Below are positions 51,684 through 60,355 of a DNA stretch of 64,000 bases, piece after piece (positions within the stretch are counted from its first letter, which is position 1; the number at the start of each line of letters is the position of its first letter). Source of the stretch: Rhodococcus sp. 06-462-5 (lineage in GTDB: Bacteria > Actinomycetota > Actinomycetes > Mycobacteriales > Mycobacteriaceae). The stretch lies in the NCBI RefSeq assembly GCF_002258315.1, contig NZ_NOYD01000046.1:197638-261637 (forward strand), written 5' to 3'. Made by a program: the position numbers and the translations under genes. The notes beneath the pieces were generated by a model. That model did not search any database, had not been told where the DNA came from, and worked only from the letters and a program-made list of their open reading frames with translations.

Positions 51684-52661
51684 ATGCGTCGTCGACGCAT
51701 CTTCACCCCGTTCGTCGTCGCCGCAGCGCTGTCCGTGTCCTCGGTCGGCATCGCGACGGCCGATCCCGTCGAGCCGGTCGCTCGGATCGTCGACACGTCC
51801 ATCGCGTCGGACACCCTGCGCACGCTCAGCGTGGAATCGCCCGCGATGGGGGCCGTCGTCGAGGTACAGGTGCTCACCCCCGCCGCACAGAGCGGCTCGC
51901 GGCCGACGCTGTACATGCTCAGCGGCATCGGCGAGGAGGATCCCGACAACAGCATGTGGCTCCGCAAGGGTGGCGCGGCCGAATTCTTCGCCGACAAGAA
52001 CGTCAACGTCGTCCTACCGCTGGCCGGCCCCGGCAGCTTCTACACCGACTGGCAACGGGACGATCCGAAACTCGGCCGATACCAATGGGAGACGTTTCTG
52101 ACCGAGGAACTCCCCCCGTTGATCGACGCAACCGTGGACGGCAACGGACGCAACGCGATCGCTGGGCTGTCCATGGGTGCGCAGTCGGCCATGATGCTGG
52201 CCGCACGTCACCCCGACCTCTACTCCGGGGTGGCGTCGTACAGCGGTTGTTTCGCCTCCTCGGAGCCGATGGGGCAGGCTAGTATTCGCGCGATCGTCGG
52301 CGCGTTCGGCGGAAACGCCGACAACATGTGGGGTGGCCCGCTCGATCCCGCCTGGGCGGAACACGATTCGGTGGTCAACGCCGAAAGTCTGCGCGGCACC
52401 GACGTGTACGTGTCGGTGGGAACGGGAGCGCCGGGACCGCACGAAAGCTTCGACAGCGCAGCAGCACTGGATGTGGTGGTGGTCGGCGGCATCATCGAGG
52501 TGGGCGCGAACTACTGCACCCATCGACTTGCGGATCGACTCGGCCAGCTGAACATTCCTGCCACCTTCGATTTCACCGAGACCGGCACCCACTCGTGGCC
52601 GTACTGGGTGGATCAGCTGCCCAAGAGCTGGCCGACACTGGCCGGGTCGCTCGGGATCTGA
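51684..52661 (+). CDS. Secreted antigen-85-like esterase (PF00756)
   Basis: 325 residues. Signal peptide of about 27 residues (MRRRR, then a hydrophobic core, ending ATADP). Alpha/beta hydrolase with nucleophile Ser in AIAGLSMGAQSAM and the catalytic His in TGTHSWPYWVDQLP. The family includes mycolyltransferases that build trehalose dimycolate and arabinogalactan mycolate, and plain esterases. The presence of such a protein supports a mycolata host. GAGAGGAT precedes the ATG. Mycolyltransferase versus esterase cannot be decided. Confidence 0.8.
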   Translation: MRRRRIFTPFVVAAALSVSSVGIATADPVEPVARIVDTSIASDTLRTLSVESPAMGAVVEVQVLTPAAQSGSRPTLYMLSGIGEEDPDNSMWLRKGGAAEFFADKNVNVVLPLAGPGSFYTDWQRDDPKLGRYQWETFLTEELPPLIDATVDGNGRNAIAGLSMGAQSAMMLAARHPDLYSGVASYSGCFASSEPMGQASIRAIVGAFGGNADNMWGGPLDPAWAEHDSVVNAESLRGTDVYVSVGTGAPGPHESFDSAAALDVVVVGGIIEVGANYCTHRLADRLGQLNIPATFDFTETGTHSWPYWVDQLPKSWPTLAGSLGI

Positions 52662-52667
52662 GCCGGC

Positions 52668-53618
52668 TCAGCTGCGGTTGGTGTCGCGAAAATCCTTGGG
52701 GGTGCAGCCGAAGCGTGCACGGAACGCGCGGCTGAAGTGCGCGGGGTCGGTGAATCCCCACGACGCCGCCAACGCGCCGATGGTGGTGCGAGCATTCTGC
52801 GGCTCGCACAGTGCACGTTTGACGCCGTCGAGTCGCTGCATCCAGATCCACTCACTGGCGGTACACGGCTCACCGGCGAAGGCTCGATGCACCGTGCTCA
52901 ACGACAAGTGCAGCGAGGCAGCCACTTCCGTCACGGTCAGGTCCGGATCACGCAGTCGCGCGGTCATCGCGCGCTTGATCTCGCCGAGTCTCTCGGACGC
53001 CGCATACGGTGCGGGCTTCTCGACTCCGGTGAGTCCGACCAGGCCCGCGACCAGGATGTACTCGACGCTCTGCGACACGGCCTCGGCCGACGCGGTACTC
53101 ATGTCGGCGTCGTCCATGATCGACGAGATCATGCTGACGAGCAGTTTTCCCGCGCCGTGCCGCCCGGACACAGCCCGCGCGGTCAGCGAATTCGTATCCC
53201 GGACGAGCGTCCGTAGCGTTGCTCCGGGGAGCATCAGAACGTACTGAGCGAACGGGTCGTCGAAGCGAAGACTGTAGGGCCGGGTGGTGTCGTAGAGCGC
53301 GAAGTCCCCCGGTTGCAGGACCGCAGTTCGGTCGTCCTGGACCACGAACCCGGTTCCCGACGTCTGAACACTGACCAGGAAGTAGTCGTCACTGGTTCGG
53401 GAGATACCTGCAGGCGTCCGCAGCACGCTCTGCGCCGTCGCCGTCACCCGCGACAATCCGAGAGTCGCAAGCCCGGTCGACTCGATACGCCCGGTGATCG
53501 CAGACGCGTCCTCCGGAATCGTGCACTCGAGATCGACGTACGTCCGGCTCACCGCCGCCGTCCAGAAGTCGACGCTGTCGGCTTGGTCCACCGAATCGGT
53601 GCGCAGCGGATCGCCCAT
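52668..53618 (-). CDS. AraC-family regulator in the nitrilase/aldoxime dehydratase operon
   Basis: 316 residues. N-terminal AraC-ligand-binding-like domain (QDDRTAVLQPGDFALYDTTRP, split at about 115-140) and a C-terminal double HTH (VTEVAASLHLSLSTVHRAF; FTDPAHFSRAFRARFGCTPKDFR). It is the third gene of nitrilase, aldoxime dehydratase, araC, 20 bp after the aldoxime dehydratase stop. It resembles NphR-type activators found with nitrile and aldoxime genes in Rhodococcus. The 31-bp element in front of the neighbouring aldehyde dehydrogenase and GMC genes is a candidate binding site. Confidence 0.84.
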   Translation of the reverse strand: MGDPLRTDSVDQADSVDFWTAAVSRTYVDLECTIPEDASAITGRIESTGLATLGLSRVTATAQSVLRTPAGISRTSDDYFLVSVQTSGTGFVVQDDRTAVLQPGDFALYDTTRPYSLRFDDPFAQYVLMLPGATLRTLVRDTNSLTARAVSGRHGAGKLLVSMISSIMDDADMSTASAEAVSQSVEYILVAGLVGLTGVEKPAPYAASERLGEIKRAMTARLRDPDLTVTEVAASLHLSLSTVHRAFAGEPCTASEWIWMQRLDGVKRALCEPQNARTTIGALAASWGFTDPAHFSRAFRARFGCTPKDFRDTNRS

Positions 53619-53638
53619 GTCAGGTACCTCCTGTCCGG

Positions 53639-54640
53639 TCACAGAGTAGAACGCTCCGCAGCGGTGCGCAGAAGACCTGTGCGGCCGTGGCAACCGAAGT
53701 ACTCGAAGTACTGCTCGTCCGCCGCCGCGACGGTCACCTCGTGATAGAGCCTCAGGGAGGCAGCGGGGCCCATCGTCGACAGATACTTCAGTGCGGCACC
53801 GAAGATGGCCACGTGCGTCGGATGCGACTCGGCCCATGTCTCCAGATCGCTCAGGCTGCGCCACCAACTCATGCCGAACGATTTGTCGGTATCGGTGCCG
53901 TTGTCGGTCACGACGGTCATGTACCGGTTGGCGAAGCAGCCGATGGCGAGTCCGTCGTCGCGGAGAAAGTCCATGCCGGCACGCAACACCGGTTCGACGT
54001 CTCGCAGGTACATCTCCCGTTCGGCCCCGGCGGTATCGGCCCAGTCCTGCCCGGATCGGATGAGGCAGAGGTTCTCCTGCGGCACGATCCTGACTCTGTC
54101 GCCCTCGCGGACGATCTCCGGATCCCCACTGGGAGCAAGCGAGTCGTTCTGCGACAACGGGATTCGATCTCGAACCCCGCCCCAGTAGGCATGCTCGACG
54201 ATGGTCCCGCTGAGTGAATCGGTCAGAGTGGCAACACCTTCCATTCGTCCGGTGGAGGAGAACAGTGTCTCGTAGCGGTCGACGGTCGGTCTGATGATCT
54301 CGACGAAGCGACCTCGGACGCTCGTCCAGTGTCGGCCGACGGTGTCGAACCAGCGGTCGAACGTTGCCACGTCGTCCCAGTAGCCGATGAACACCGTCGT
54401 GTCGGTGCCTTCCTCGTCGGTGTAGCGCGCCCGGTCCGTCCGGGGTGGACCTTCGTCACCCCACGGGGAGGCGTCGGGCATGCCCTGTATTCCGAAGTAG
54501 CCCATGACGACTCGCTCGGTGGACACCGGAAAGCGGGCGACGTACGACGGGAAGGGCGGCTGGTAGCCCTCGGGTGTGCTGCGCGGACACGACCGTGGAA
54601 CGACGAGATGATCGGGTATCGCGGATTCGAGCTCAGACAT
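53639..54640 (-). CDS. oxd: Aldoxime dehydratase (phenylacetaldoxime dehydratase family)
   Basis: 333 residues. The N-terminus (VVPRSCPRSTPEGYQPPFPSY), the WDDVATFDRWF and SFGMSWWRSLSDLETWAESHPTH regions (split) and the C-terminal LRLYHEV...YFEYFGCHGRTGLL are the Oxd family, haem enzymes that dehydrate aldoximes to nitriles without added water. His300 and His318 are candidates for the haem-ligand and catalytic His pair. The start overlaps the nitrilase gene end by 8 bp. The product nitrile is the substrate of that nitrilase, so the two work in series. Confidence 0.9.
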   Translation of the reverse strand: MSELESAIPDHLVVPRSCPRSTPEGYQPPFPSYVARFPVSTERVVMGYFGIQGMPDASPWGDEGPPRTDRARYTDEEGTDTTVFIGYWDDVATFDRWFDTVGRHWTSVRGRFVEIIRPTVDRYETLFSSTGRMEGVATLTDSLSGTIVEHAYWGGVRDRIPLSQNDSLAPSGDPEIVREGDRVRIVPQENLCLIRSGQDWADTAGAEREMYLRDVEPVLRAGMDFLRDDGLAIGCFANRYMTVVTDNGTDTDKSFGMSWWRSLSDLETWAESHPTHVAIFGAALKYLSTMGPAASLRLYHEVTVAAADEQYFEYFGCHGRTGLLRTAAERSTL

Positions 54641-55688
54641 GGGCGGCGTCCTCGTCGTGAGCGAGCTGCTCGGTGATCTCGAGACGTACCTCGGCGGCGT
54701 CCTCGGTGAAGTCGTAGCGCGCGTTCGCGACTGGCTGCGCACCCGACACGACGCGGTCGCCGGGAGTCTTGTCGAGCCACAGTCTCGTCACGTCCGGACG
54801 CGAGTAGTGGCCGGCCGGGTCGGCTGCGGCCTTGGCGATCGAGATCAGGCTGGTGTCGATGTCGGCGAACACCAGGCCTTCGGCGTCGGGTGCGAGCGGT
54901 TCGTGCATCAATTGGCCGTCGGGAGCGTAGATGCGGGCATGACCGCCGCCCGCGGTGAGCATCGCGCGCTTGGCGTCGTCGGTGCACATGATGTCGATCA
55001 TCTCGGGTGAGACCGTCGCGCACGGGCTGATGACGAAACAGCCGCCTTCGACGGCGTAGATGCGGCTGGCGGCCGTGTTGACCTCGGGCCCGAGGGCGTA
55101 GGCCGCCCCGGTGTAGAGCGAGAAGCTGGGCCACGCTCCGATGTGAACCTGCTCGTTCTGGGCGTACATTGCGTACTTCGACAGCGGCTGCAGGTGCTCC
55201 CAGCAGCACAGTGCGCCGACGCGTCCGAGGTCCGTGTCGTACACCGACAGATCGGATCCGTCGCCCTCGCCGTAGACGGTGCGCTCGACGTGAGTCGGCT
55301 TGAGTTTGCGACGCATCGCGACGGTCTTGCCTTCCGCGTCGATGATCCACTGGGCGATGTAGAGGCTGGCCTTGTAACGCTCGCTCAGACCCATCACGAC
55401 CATGATGTGGTTGTCCTTGGCGGCCTGCACAATTCGAGCTGCCTGCGGTGTCCCGTACTCGAGCGAGTTGTCGAAATAGCGCTGCGTGAACTGAAATCCC
55501 CATGCGGGTGCGTCGAGCCAGATGTACCAGGGGTAGCCGGGCAGGTAGGTCTCGGGAAACGCGACGAGCTCGGCTCCGGCGCGAGCTGCGTCCTCGATCA
55601 GGCCGATCGCCTTGTCGATCGAGGCGTCGAGATCGAGAAAGATCGGTGCGGCCTGGACTGCTGCGGCGCGGAACTGATGGTGGTTCAT
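54633..55688 (-). CDS. Nitrilase (aryl-acetonitrilase type)
   Basis: 351 residues. The Glu-Lys-Cys triad is clear: Glu46 (VAFPETYLPGYPWY), Lys130 (RKLKPTHVERTVYGEG) and Cys162 (GALCCWEHLQPL), against 48/131/165 in the Rhodococcus J1 enzyme. It hydrolyses a nitrile directly to acid and ammonia. The ATG at 55688 gives the standard N-terminus (RAAAVQAAPIFLDL). First gene of nitrilase, aldoxime dehydratase, araC; it faces the aldehyde dehydrogenase gene across a 294-bp region with the 31-bp element. Aryl-acetonitrile preference is inferred from context. Confidence 0.92.
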   Translation of the reverse strand: MNHHQFRAAAVQAAPIFLDLDASIDKAIGLIEDAARAGAELVAFPETYLPGYPWYIWLDAPAWGFQFTQRYFDNSLEYGTPQAARIVQAAKDNHIMVVMGLSERYKASLYIAQWIIDAEGKTVAMRRKLKPTHVERTVYGEGDGSDLSVYDTDLGRVGALCCWEHLQPLSKYAMYAQNEQVHIGAWPSFSLYTGAAYALGPEVNTAASRIYAVEGGCFVISPCATVSPEMIDIMCTDDAKRAMLTAGGGHARIYAPDGQLMHEPLAPDAEGLVFADIDTSLISIAKAAADPAGHYSRPDVTRLWLDKTPGDRVVSGAQPVANARYDFTEDAAEVRLEITEQLAHDEDAAHV

Positions 55689-55858
55689 GGAAGGGCCTTT
55701 CGTTGGGGAGTGCCCCAGTTTTGCCTGCTGAAAGGCCGTTCGATGGCCTCGATGTGTCGGAAAAATTGACTCTCCGTCGCACGGCCGGATGCCGAAACAC
55801 TGCGGTAACCGGGGCCTCGTGTGTGGACACACGATCGTCACGCGGGGAGGTCGGCCGG

Positions 55859-55889
55859 CGGTGCGCATCTATCGCACAATGTGTGCGCG
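55859..55889. promoter_or_regulatory. 31-bp shared promoter element, copy 1 (aldehyde dehydrogenase)
   Basis: CGGTGCGCATCT, seven variable bases, then AATGTGTGCGCG. The 24 fixed bases are identical to copy 2 at 62283-62313. Inside copy 1 there is also a perfect inverted repeat CGCACA-ATG-TGTGCG (55873-55887). It lies 93 bp before the aldehyde dehydrogenase start and 170 bp before the nitrilase start, so it could serve both. Rest of this 294-bp gap (55689-55982): no gene seen. Confidence 0.75.
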
Positions 55890-55982
55890 ATCACACAAGA
55901 CCTTCGTGCCGCTGCGGGCGCAATCTGGGAACTGCACACGCCACAGGTGCCGTGATCGGCACCCGAGAAGGAGCTTTCGAAT

Positions 55983-57467
55983 ATGACCGCAGTACAGGAA
56001 TCTGCCGCACCGTCGTTGCCGACCGGCACCGCCACCGAGCTCTACATCGCAGGGCAGTGGCGCGGTGCATCCGACGGAGGCACCTTCACCGACCTCAACC
56101 CCACCACGGAGCAGCCACTGGCCGAGGTTGCCGCCGCCACGGCGTCGGATGTGGATGCTGCGGTGCGTGCGGCTCGCGCCCAGCTCGGTGGCGAATGGGG
56201 TGCCACGCCCGGAGCGGTCCGCGGAAAGCTGCTCAATCGAATTGCCGATCTGATCGAGCGCGACGGGGATCTGTTGGCGCGGCTGGAGGCTCTCGACGTC
56301 GGCAAGCCGGTGGGTCAGCCGGCGATGCTCGACATCCCCAATGCTGCAGCCACTTTCCGACACTTCGCCGGGTGGGCCGACAAGATCACCGGTAGCTCCA
56401 TCCCCACTGCGGGTTACTTCGGTCAGCCGACGCACTCGTACACCGTTCGCGAGCCCGTCGGCGTGATCGGCATGATCGTTCCGTGGAACACCCCGTTGAT
56501 GATCGCCGGGTGGAAGCTCGCACCTGCGCTGGCTGCGGGAAACACCGTGGTGATCAAGCCGCCGGAGGACGCCCCGTTGTCGATCCTGCATCTGGCTCGT
56601 CTGATCGACGAGGCGGGCGTACCTGCCGGAGTCGTCAATGTCCTTCCGGGACTGGGAGAAGTGACCGGCGACGCGTTGGTCGGTCATCCTGACGTCGACA
56701 AGATCAGCTTCACCGGCAGCCCGCGGGTCGGCAAGCTCATCGCCAAGAAGGCTGCCGACACGTTCAAGCGGACGACGCTCGAGCTCGGCGGCAAGTCTCC
56801 GCAGATCATCCTCGAGGACGCGGATCTCGAGGCAGCGATCAACGGAACCGCGATGGGACTGTTCTTCAATCAGGGCCAGGTGTGTGCGGCTGGTACCCGG
56901 GTGCTGGTGCATCGCTCGCTGTACTCACAGGTGGTCGACGGTTTGGCCGCTGCGGCGTCGGCTCAGGTACTGGGCGACCCGTTCGATCCGTCGACGACGA
57001 TGGGGGCACTGGTCAACGCGAAGCAGCGCGACAGCGTGCTGGGGTACATCCAGGCCGGACGCGACGGCGGTGCCCGAGTGGCGGCCGGAGGTGGCCGCCC
57101 CGACGGGGCCGGATACTTCGTCGAGCCGACCATCTTCGCCGACGCCGACAACGGCATGAAGATCGCCCAGGAGGAGATCTTCGGGCCCGTCGGCACGGTC
57201 ATTCCGTTCGACACCGCAGACGAAGCGATCGGTATCGCCAACGACACCGTGTACGGATTGGCCGCGAGCATCTGGACCCGCGACGTGTCGAGGGCGCACA
57301 CCTTGGCTGCGCAGGTCCGATCCGGCGCGGTCTGGGTGAACGGTTGGGCTGCAATCGATCCCGCACTCCCGTGGGGCGGAATGAAGACCAGTGGCACGGG
57401 CCGTGAACTCGGATGGGCCGGCATCGAGGCCAACACCGAGGAGAAGGTAGTCACGATCGTCCTGTAG
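55983..57467 (+). CDS. Aldehyde dehydrogenase (phenylacetaldehyde dehydrogenase-like)
   Basis: 494 residues. Cofactor region IVPWNTPLMIAGWKLAPALAAG (split at about 165-185), catalytic Glu in TLELGGKSPQ, nucleophile Cys in FNQGQVCAAGTR and C-terminal GGMKTSGTGRELG. It would oxidise the aldehyde released by the copper amine oxidase to the acid. AAGGAG lies 9 bp before the ATG. It shares a promoter element with the GMC oxidoreductase and is divergent from the nitrilase operon. A 15-bp-stem terminator follows. Substrate is inferred from neighbours. Confidence 0.87.
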   Translation: MTAVQESAAPSLPTGTATELYIAGQWRGASDGGTFTDLNPTTEQPLAEVAAATASDVDAAVRAARAQLGGEWGATPGAVRGKLLNRIADLIERDGDLLARLEALDVGKPVGQPAMLDIPNAAATFRHFAGWADKITGSSIPTAGYFGQPTHSYTVREPVGVIGMIVPWNTPLMIAGWKLAPALAAGNTVVIKPPEDAPLSILHLARLIDEAGVPAGVVNVLPGLGEVTGDALVGHPDVDKISFTGSPRVGKLIAKKAADTFKRTTLELGGKSPQIILEDADLEAAINGTAMGLFFNQGQVCAAGTRVLVHRSLYSQVVDGLAAAASAQVLGDPFDPSTTMGALVNAKQRDSVLGYIQAGRDGGARVAAGGGRPDGAGYFVEPTIFADADNGMKIAQEEIFGPVGTVIPFDTADEAIGIANDTVYGLAASIWTRDVSRAHTLAAQVRSGAVWVNGWAAIDPALPWGGMKTSGTGRELGWAGIEANTEEKVVTIVL

Positions 57468-57475
57468 AGCTCACG

Positions 57476-57541
57476 CAGGTGAGCGGGAGTGGAGCCTGCG
57501 GAACGACCCAGGTGAGCGGGAGTGGAGCCTGCGGAACGACC
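57476..57541. repeat. Two perfect 33-bp tandem repeats
   Basis: The unit beginning CAGGTGAGCGGGAG and ending GGAACGACC occurs twice with no change (57476-57508, 57509-57541). A third start (CAGGTGAGCGG, 57542-57552) becomes the left arm of the terminator hairpin. The array lies directly downstream of the aldehyde dehydrogenase stop. It looks like duplication of the terminator's own arm. Confidence 0.85.
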
Positions 57542-57589
57542 CAGGTGAGCGGAACTTCGTAGCAGGGGTCGAGTTTCCGCTCACCTGGG
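57540..57589. terminator. 15-bp-stem terminator after the aldehyde dehydrogenase gene
   Basis: CCCAGGTGAGCGGAA (57540-57554) pairs perfectly with TTCCGCTCACCTGGG (57575-57589) around a 20-base loop. There is no T-run, as is common in high-GC actinobacteria. The rest of this gap, 57590-57742, holds only the TetR promoter and its palindrome. Confidence 0.78.
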
Positions 57590-57646
57590 GTAACGCGGTG
57601 TTTACGGAAGGACACGCGATTCGTAACGAGCAGGTCGCAAGATTTA

Positions 57647-57664
57647 GTTCAACGGACGTAGAAC
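57647..57664. promoter_or_regulatory. TetR operator copy 1 (own promoter)
   Basis: GTTCAACGGACGTAGAAC, a near-palindrome (GTTC-A-ACG against CGT-A-GAAC). It matches the copy at 58368-58384 as TTCAACG-N3-GTAGAAC (14 fixed bases identical). It lies 79 bp before the TetR start. Confidence 0.75.
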
Positions 57665-57742
57665 AACGGCCGAACGGATCGGAAGGCGATGATGACGATG
57701 CCCGAACCCTAGGTTCCAGCAGGGAGCCGCTACCGTAGGGCT

Positions 57743-58324
57743 GTGCCGAAGCTCGTGGATCACGACGAACGCCGCCGCGCGATCACCGCGGCAACCTGGC
57801 GTCTGATCGCTGCCAAGGGGATCGATGCCGCGAACATGCGGGACATCGCGACCGAGGCGGGATACACGAACGGCGCGCTGAGCCACTACTTCGCGGGCAA
57901 GGACGAGATTCTCCGAACTGCATTCGAGCACGTCTTCGAGGCAACGAACCGCCGTATCGACGAAGCACTGGGCGACGCAACGGGATTCGATGCGCTCCGC
58001 ATCTTCTGCCGAGAAGTGATGCCGACGACCGAAGAGACTCTGCTCGAGGCGAGAATCGCAGTCTCGCTGTGGCAGCGCGCAATGTACGACGGGCACATGG
58101 ACGACACCAACCATCGATCCCTGGTGTCGTGGCGGGCGCGGATGGCTGAGTTTCTCGAGCAGGCCCGCGCAGAAGGCGACGCCGGCGACTTCGATGTCGA
58201 TCTCGCCGTCGAAATGTTGCTCAACATGATGATGGGTATGCAGATCCTCGGCGTGCTCACCCCCGACGACACCACTGCCGACCGGCAGTTCGAGATGCTC
58301 GACCGGTTCATAGCTCAGCTGTAA
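57743..58324 (+). CDS. TetR-family regulator of the amine oxidase operon
   Basis: 193 residues, GTG start. HTH at about 28-48 (NMRDIATEAGYTNGALSHYF) and a BetI/PuuR-like C-terminal domain (LLNMMMGMQILGVLTPDD). It precedes the copper amine oxidase gene by 84 bp on the same strand. The same operator-like palindrome sits before both genes, so it likely represses itself and the amine oxidase/permease operon until an amine or its aldehyde is present. Confidence 0.85.
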   Translation: MPKLVDHDERRRAITAATWRLIAAKGIDAANMRDIATEAGYTNGALSHYFAGKDEILRTAFEHVFEATNRRIDEALGDATGFDALRIFCREVMPTTEETLLEARIAVSLWQRAMYDGHMDDTNHRSLVSWRARMAEFLEQARAEGDAGDFDVDLAVEMLLNMMMGMQILGVLTPDDTTADRQFEMLDRFIAQL

Positions 58325-58367
58325 CCACCTGTGTGCAGGCGACTCATGGTCCCGCATGTCTTCATTA

Positions 58368-58384
58368 TTCAACGTCTGTAGAAC
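58368..58384. promoter_or_regulatory. TetR operator copy 2 (amine oxidase promoter)
   Basis: TTCAACGTCTGTAGAAC, identical to copy 1 at 57648-57664 in all 14 positions outside the three central bases. It lies 24 bp before the amine oxidase ATG, so a bound repressor would block transcription or early elongation. Confidence 0.75.
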
Positions 58385-58408
58385 CAACACCGACCTCGAG
58401 GAATATCC

Positions 58409-60355
58409 ATGCCAACTCTCACGCCACACGCAATCGACCACGCGTTGTCGTTGCCCACCGAAGACGAGATCGCACAGGTTCGAGACATCGTCGACGCCGC
58501 CGGATTCGTCACGGCTGCAACGCGGTTCGTCTACCTCGGACTGGACGAACCGGAGAAGTCCGAGTTGTACGTCGCCGAACCGACCACCCGACGCACCTTC
58601 CGGGTGCTGTTGCACGACATCTCGACACCCGATGCCGTCGACCTTCTCGTCTCCCTCGACGAGCGTCAGGTGATCGGCTCCACCCGCCTCGATGCGATCC
58701 GTGACGGCCAGATGCCGGTGCTCGACGAGGAATTCGAGCTCGTCGAGAAGGTGCTCTCCACCGATCCGGACTGGCTCGCCGCGCTGGCCGCGCGCGGACT
58801 GGACGTAGCCGACGTTCGAGTGGCACCCCTGTCGGCAGGTGTGTTCGACTACCCGGGCGAGCACGGTCGACGCATACTGCGCGGCTTGGCTTTTCGGCAA
58901 GACTACCCCGCCGATCACGCGTGGGCCCATCCTATCGACGGGCTGGTCGCGTTCGTGGACGTGATGAATTGGACGGTGGACAAGGTTGTCGACCTGGGTG
59001 TGGTTCCCATCCCGGAGGAATCGGGAAACTTCGACGATTCGGCCGTCACCGGCCCGCTGCGCACCACGCAGAAGCCGATCGAGATCACTCAACCCGAGGG
59101 GCCCAGCTTCACGGTTCGAGGCAATCGCGTCGACTGGGAGAAGTGGTCCTTCCGAGTCGGCTTCGATGTGCGTGAGGGCCTGGTGCTGCACCAGATCGGG
59201 TTCGAGGACGGGGGTACCGTCCGTCCGATCATCCACCGCGCTTCGATCGCCGAAATGGTTGTGCCCTATGGTGATCCGTCCCCGGTGCGGTCGTGGCAGA
59301 ACTACTTCGACACCGGTGAGTACCTGGTGGGACGGTTCGCGAACTCACTCGAACTCGGGTGCGACTGCGTCGGGGACATCACGTACTTCGACGCCGTGAT
59401 CGCCGACGAATTCGGCAACCCGAAAACGCTGACGAACGCCGTGTGCATGCACGAGGAGGATTTCGGGGTGCTGTGGAAGCACACCGATCTGTGGTCGGGA
59501 TCGCAGGAGACCCGGCGTCAGCGTCGACTCGTGATCTCCTTCTTCACCACCATCGGCAACTACGACTACGGATTCTTCTGGTACCTCTACCTCGACGGCA
59601 CCATCGAATTCGAGGTCAAGGCAACCGGAATCGTGTTCACTTCCGGGCATCCCGGTGGTGACTATCCGTACGCGACGCAGATCGCCCCCGGGCTCGGTGC
59701 GCCGTGCCATCAGCACCTGTTCAGTGCGCGACTCGACATGATGGTCGACGGCATCGGCAACTCCGTCGAGGAGATCGAGACCCGCCGAGTACCGATGGGC
59801 CCGGACAACCTGCACGGCAACGCCTTTGCTCTGCAACACACGCCGCTGGCCACGGAGTCCGAGGCGCAACGCGTCGCCGACGGCACAGTGGGGCGCGTCT
59901 GGCACGTCACCAATCCCACCTCGTTGAGCCGACTCGGAAAGCCCGTCGGATACACACTGCACCCCGAGGGGCAGCCGCTGCTGTTGGCCGACGACAACTC
60001 GTCGATCGCGCGACGCGCCACGTTCGCCACCAAGCATCTCTGGGTGACGCAGTTCGACCGAAGCGAACGGTATGCCGCAGGCGATTTCGTCAACCAGCAC
60101 CACGGGGGAGCTGGCCTGCCGGCATTCGTCGCCTCGAACCGTAGCCTCGTCGACGAGGACATCGTGCTGTGGCACACCTTCGGGCTGACCCACTTCCCGA
60201 GGCCCGAGGATTGGCCGATCATGCCGGTGGACTACACCGGCTTCAAACTCAAGCCCGCGGGGTTCTTCGATCGCAACCCCACCCTCGACGTGCCCCGCTC
60301 GAGTTCTTCGCACTGCGCCGCATCGAGCTGCGAGAGCGGTGAGCAGAATGTCTGA
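58409..60355 (+). CDS. Copper-containing amine oxidase (phenylethylamine oxidase type)
   Basis: 648 residues. The residues of Arthrobacter phenylethylamine oxidase are all present with a constant +3 offset: topaquinone-precursor Tyr385 ([11 protein letters not shown]), catalytic base Asp301 ([11 protein letters not shown]) and copper ligands His434, His436 ([11 protein letters not shown]) and His595 ([12 protein letters not shown]). It turns a primary amine into aldehyde, ammonia and H2O2. No signal peptide, so it is cytoplasmic. CGAGGAAT precedes the ATG. Its stop lies inside the start of the permease gene. The aldehyde would go to the dehydrogenase at 55983. Confidence 0.93.
   Translation: MPTLTPHAIDHALSLPTEDEIAQVRDIVDAAGFVTAATRFVYLGLDEPEKSELYVAEPTTRRTFRVLLHDISTPDAVDLLVSLDERQVIGSTRLDAIRDGQMPVLDEEFELVEKVLSTDPDWLAALAARGLDVADVRVAPLSAGVFDYPGEHGRRILRGLAFRQDYPADHAWAHPIDGLVAFVDVMNWTVDKVVDLGVVPIPEESGNFDDSAVTGPLRTTQKPIEITQPEGPSFTVRGNRVDWEKWSFRVGFDVREGLVLHQIGFEDGGTVRPIIHRASIAEMVVPYGDPSPVRSWQNYFDTGEYLVGRFANSLELGCDCVGDITYFDAVIADEFGNPKTLTNAVCMHEEDFGVLWKHTDLWSGSQETRRQRRLVISFFTTIGNYDYGFFWYLYLDGTIEFEVKATGIVFTSGHPGGDYPYATQIAPGLGAPCHQHLFSARLDMMVDGIGNSVEEIETRRVPMGPDNLHGNAFALQHTPLATESEAQRVADGTVGRVWHVTNPTSLSRLGKPVGYTLHPEGQPLLLADDNSSIARRATFATKHLWVTQFDRSERYAAGDFVNQHHGGAGLPAFVASNRSLVDEDIVLWHTFGLTHFPRPEDWPIMPVDYTGFKLKPAGFFDRNPTLDVPRSSSSHCAASSCESGEQNV

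Noticed and set aside
54223-55830. A 535-codon minus-strand frame over the nitrilase gene
   Set aside because: It is in another frame of the same strand as the nitrilase, with Arg/Ser-rich low-complexity sequence. The nitrilase frame has the full catalytic triad.
57476-57552. Possible CRISPR array from the 33-bp repeats
   Set aside because: The repeats are directly abutting with no spacers, there are only two full copies, and no cas gene is nearby.
57644-59236. A 530-codon minus-strand frame opposite the TetR and amine oxidase genes
   Set aside because: It is antisense to two well-supported genes, and the copper and quinone residues of the oxidase fix the plus-strand reading.
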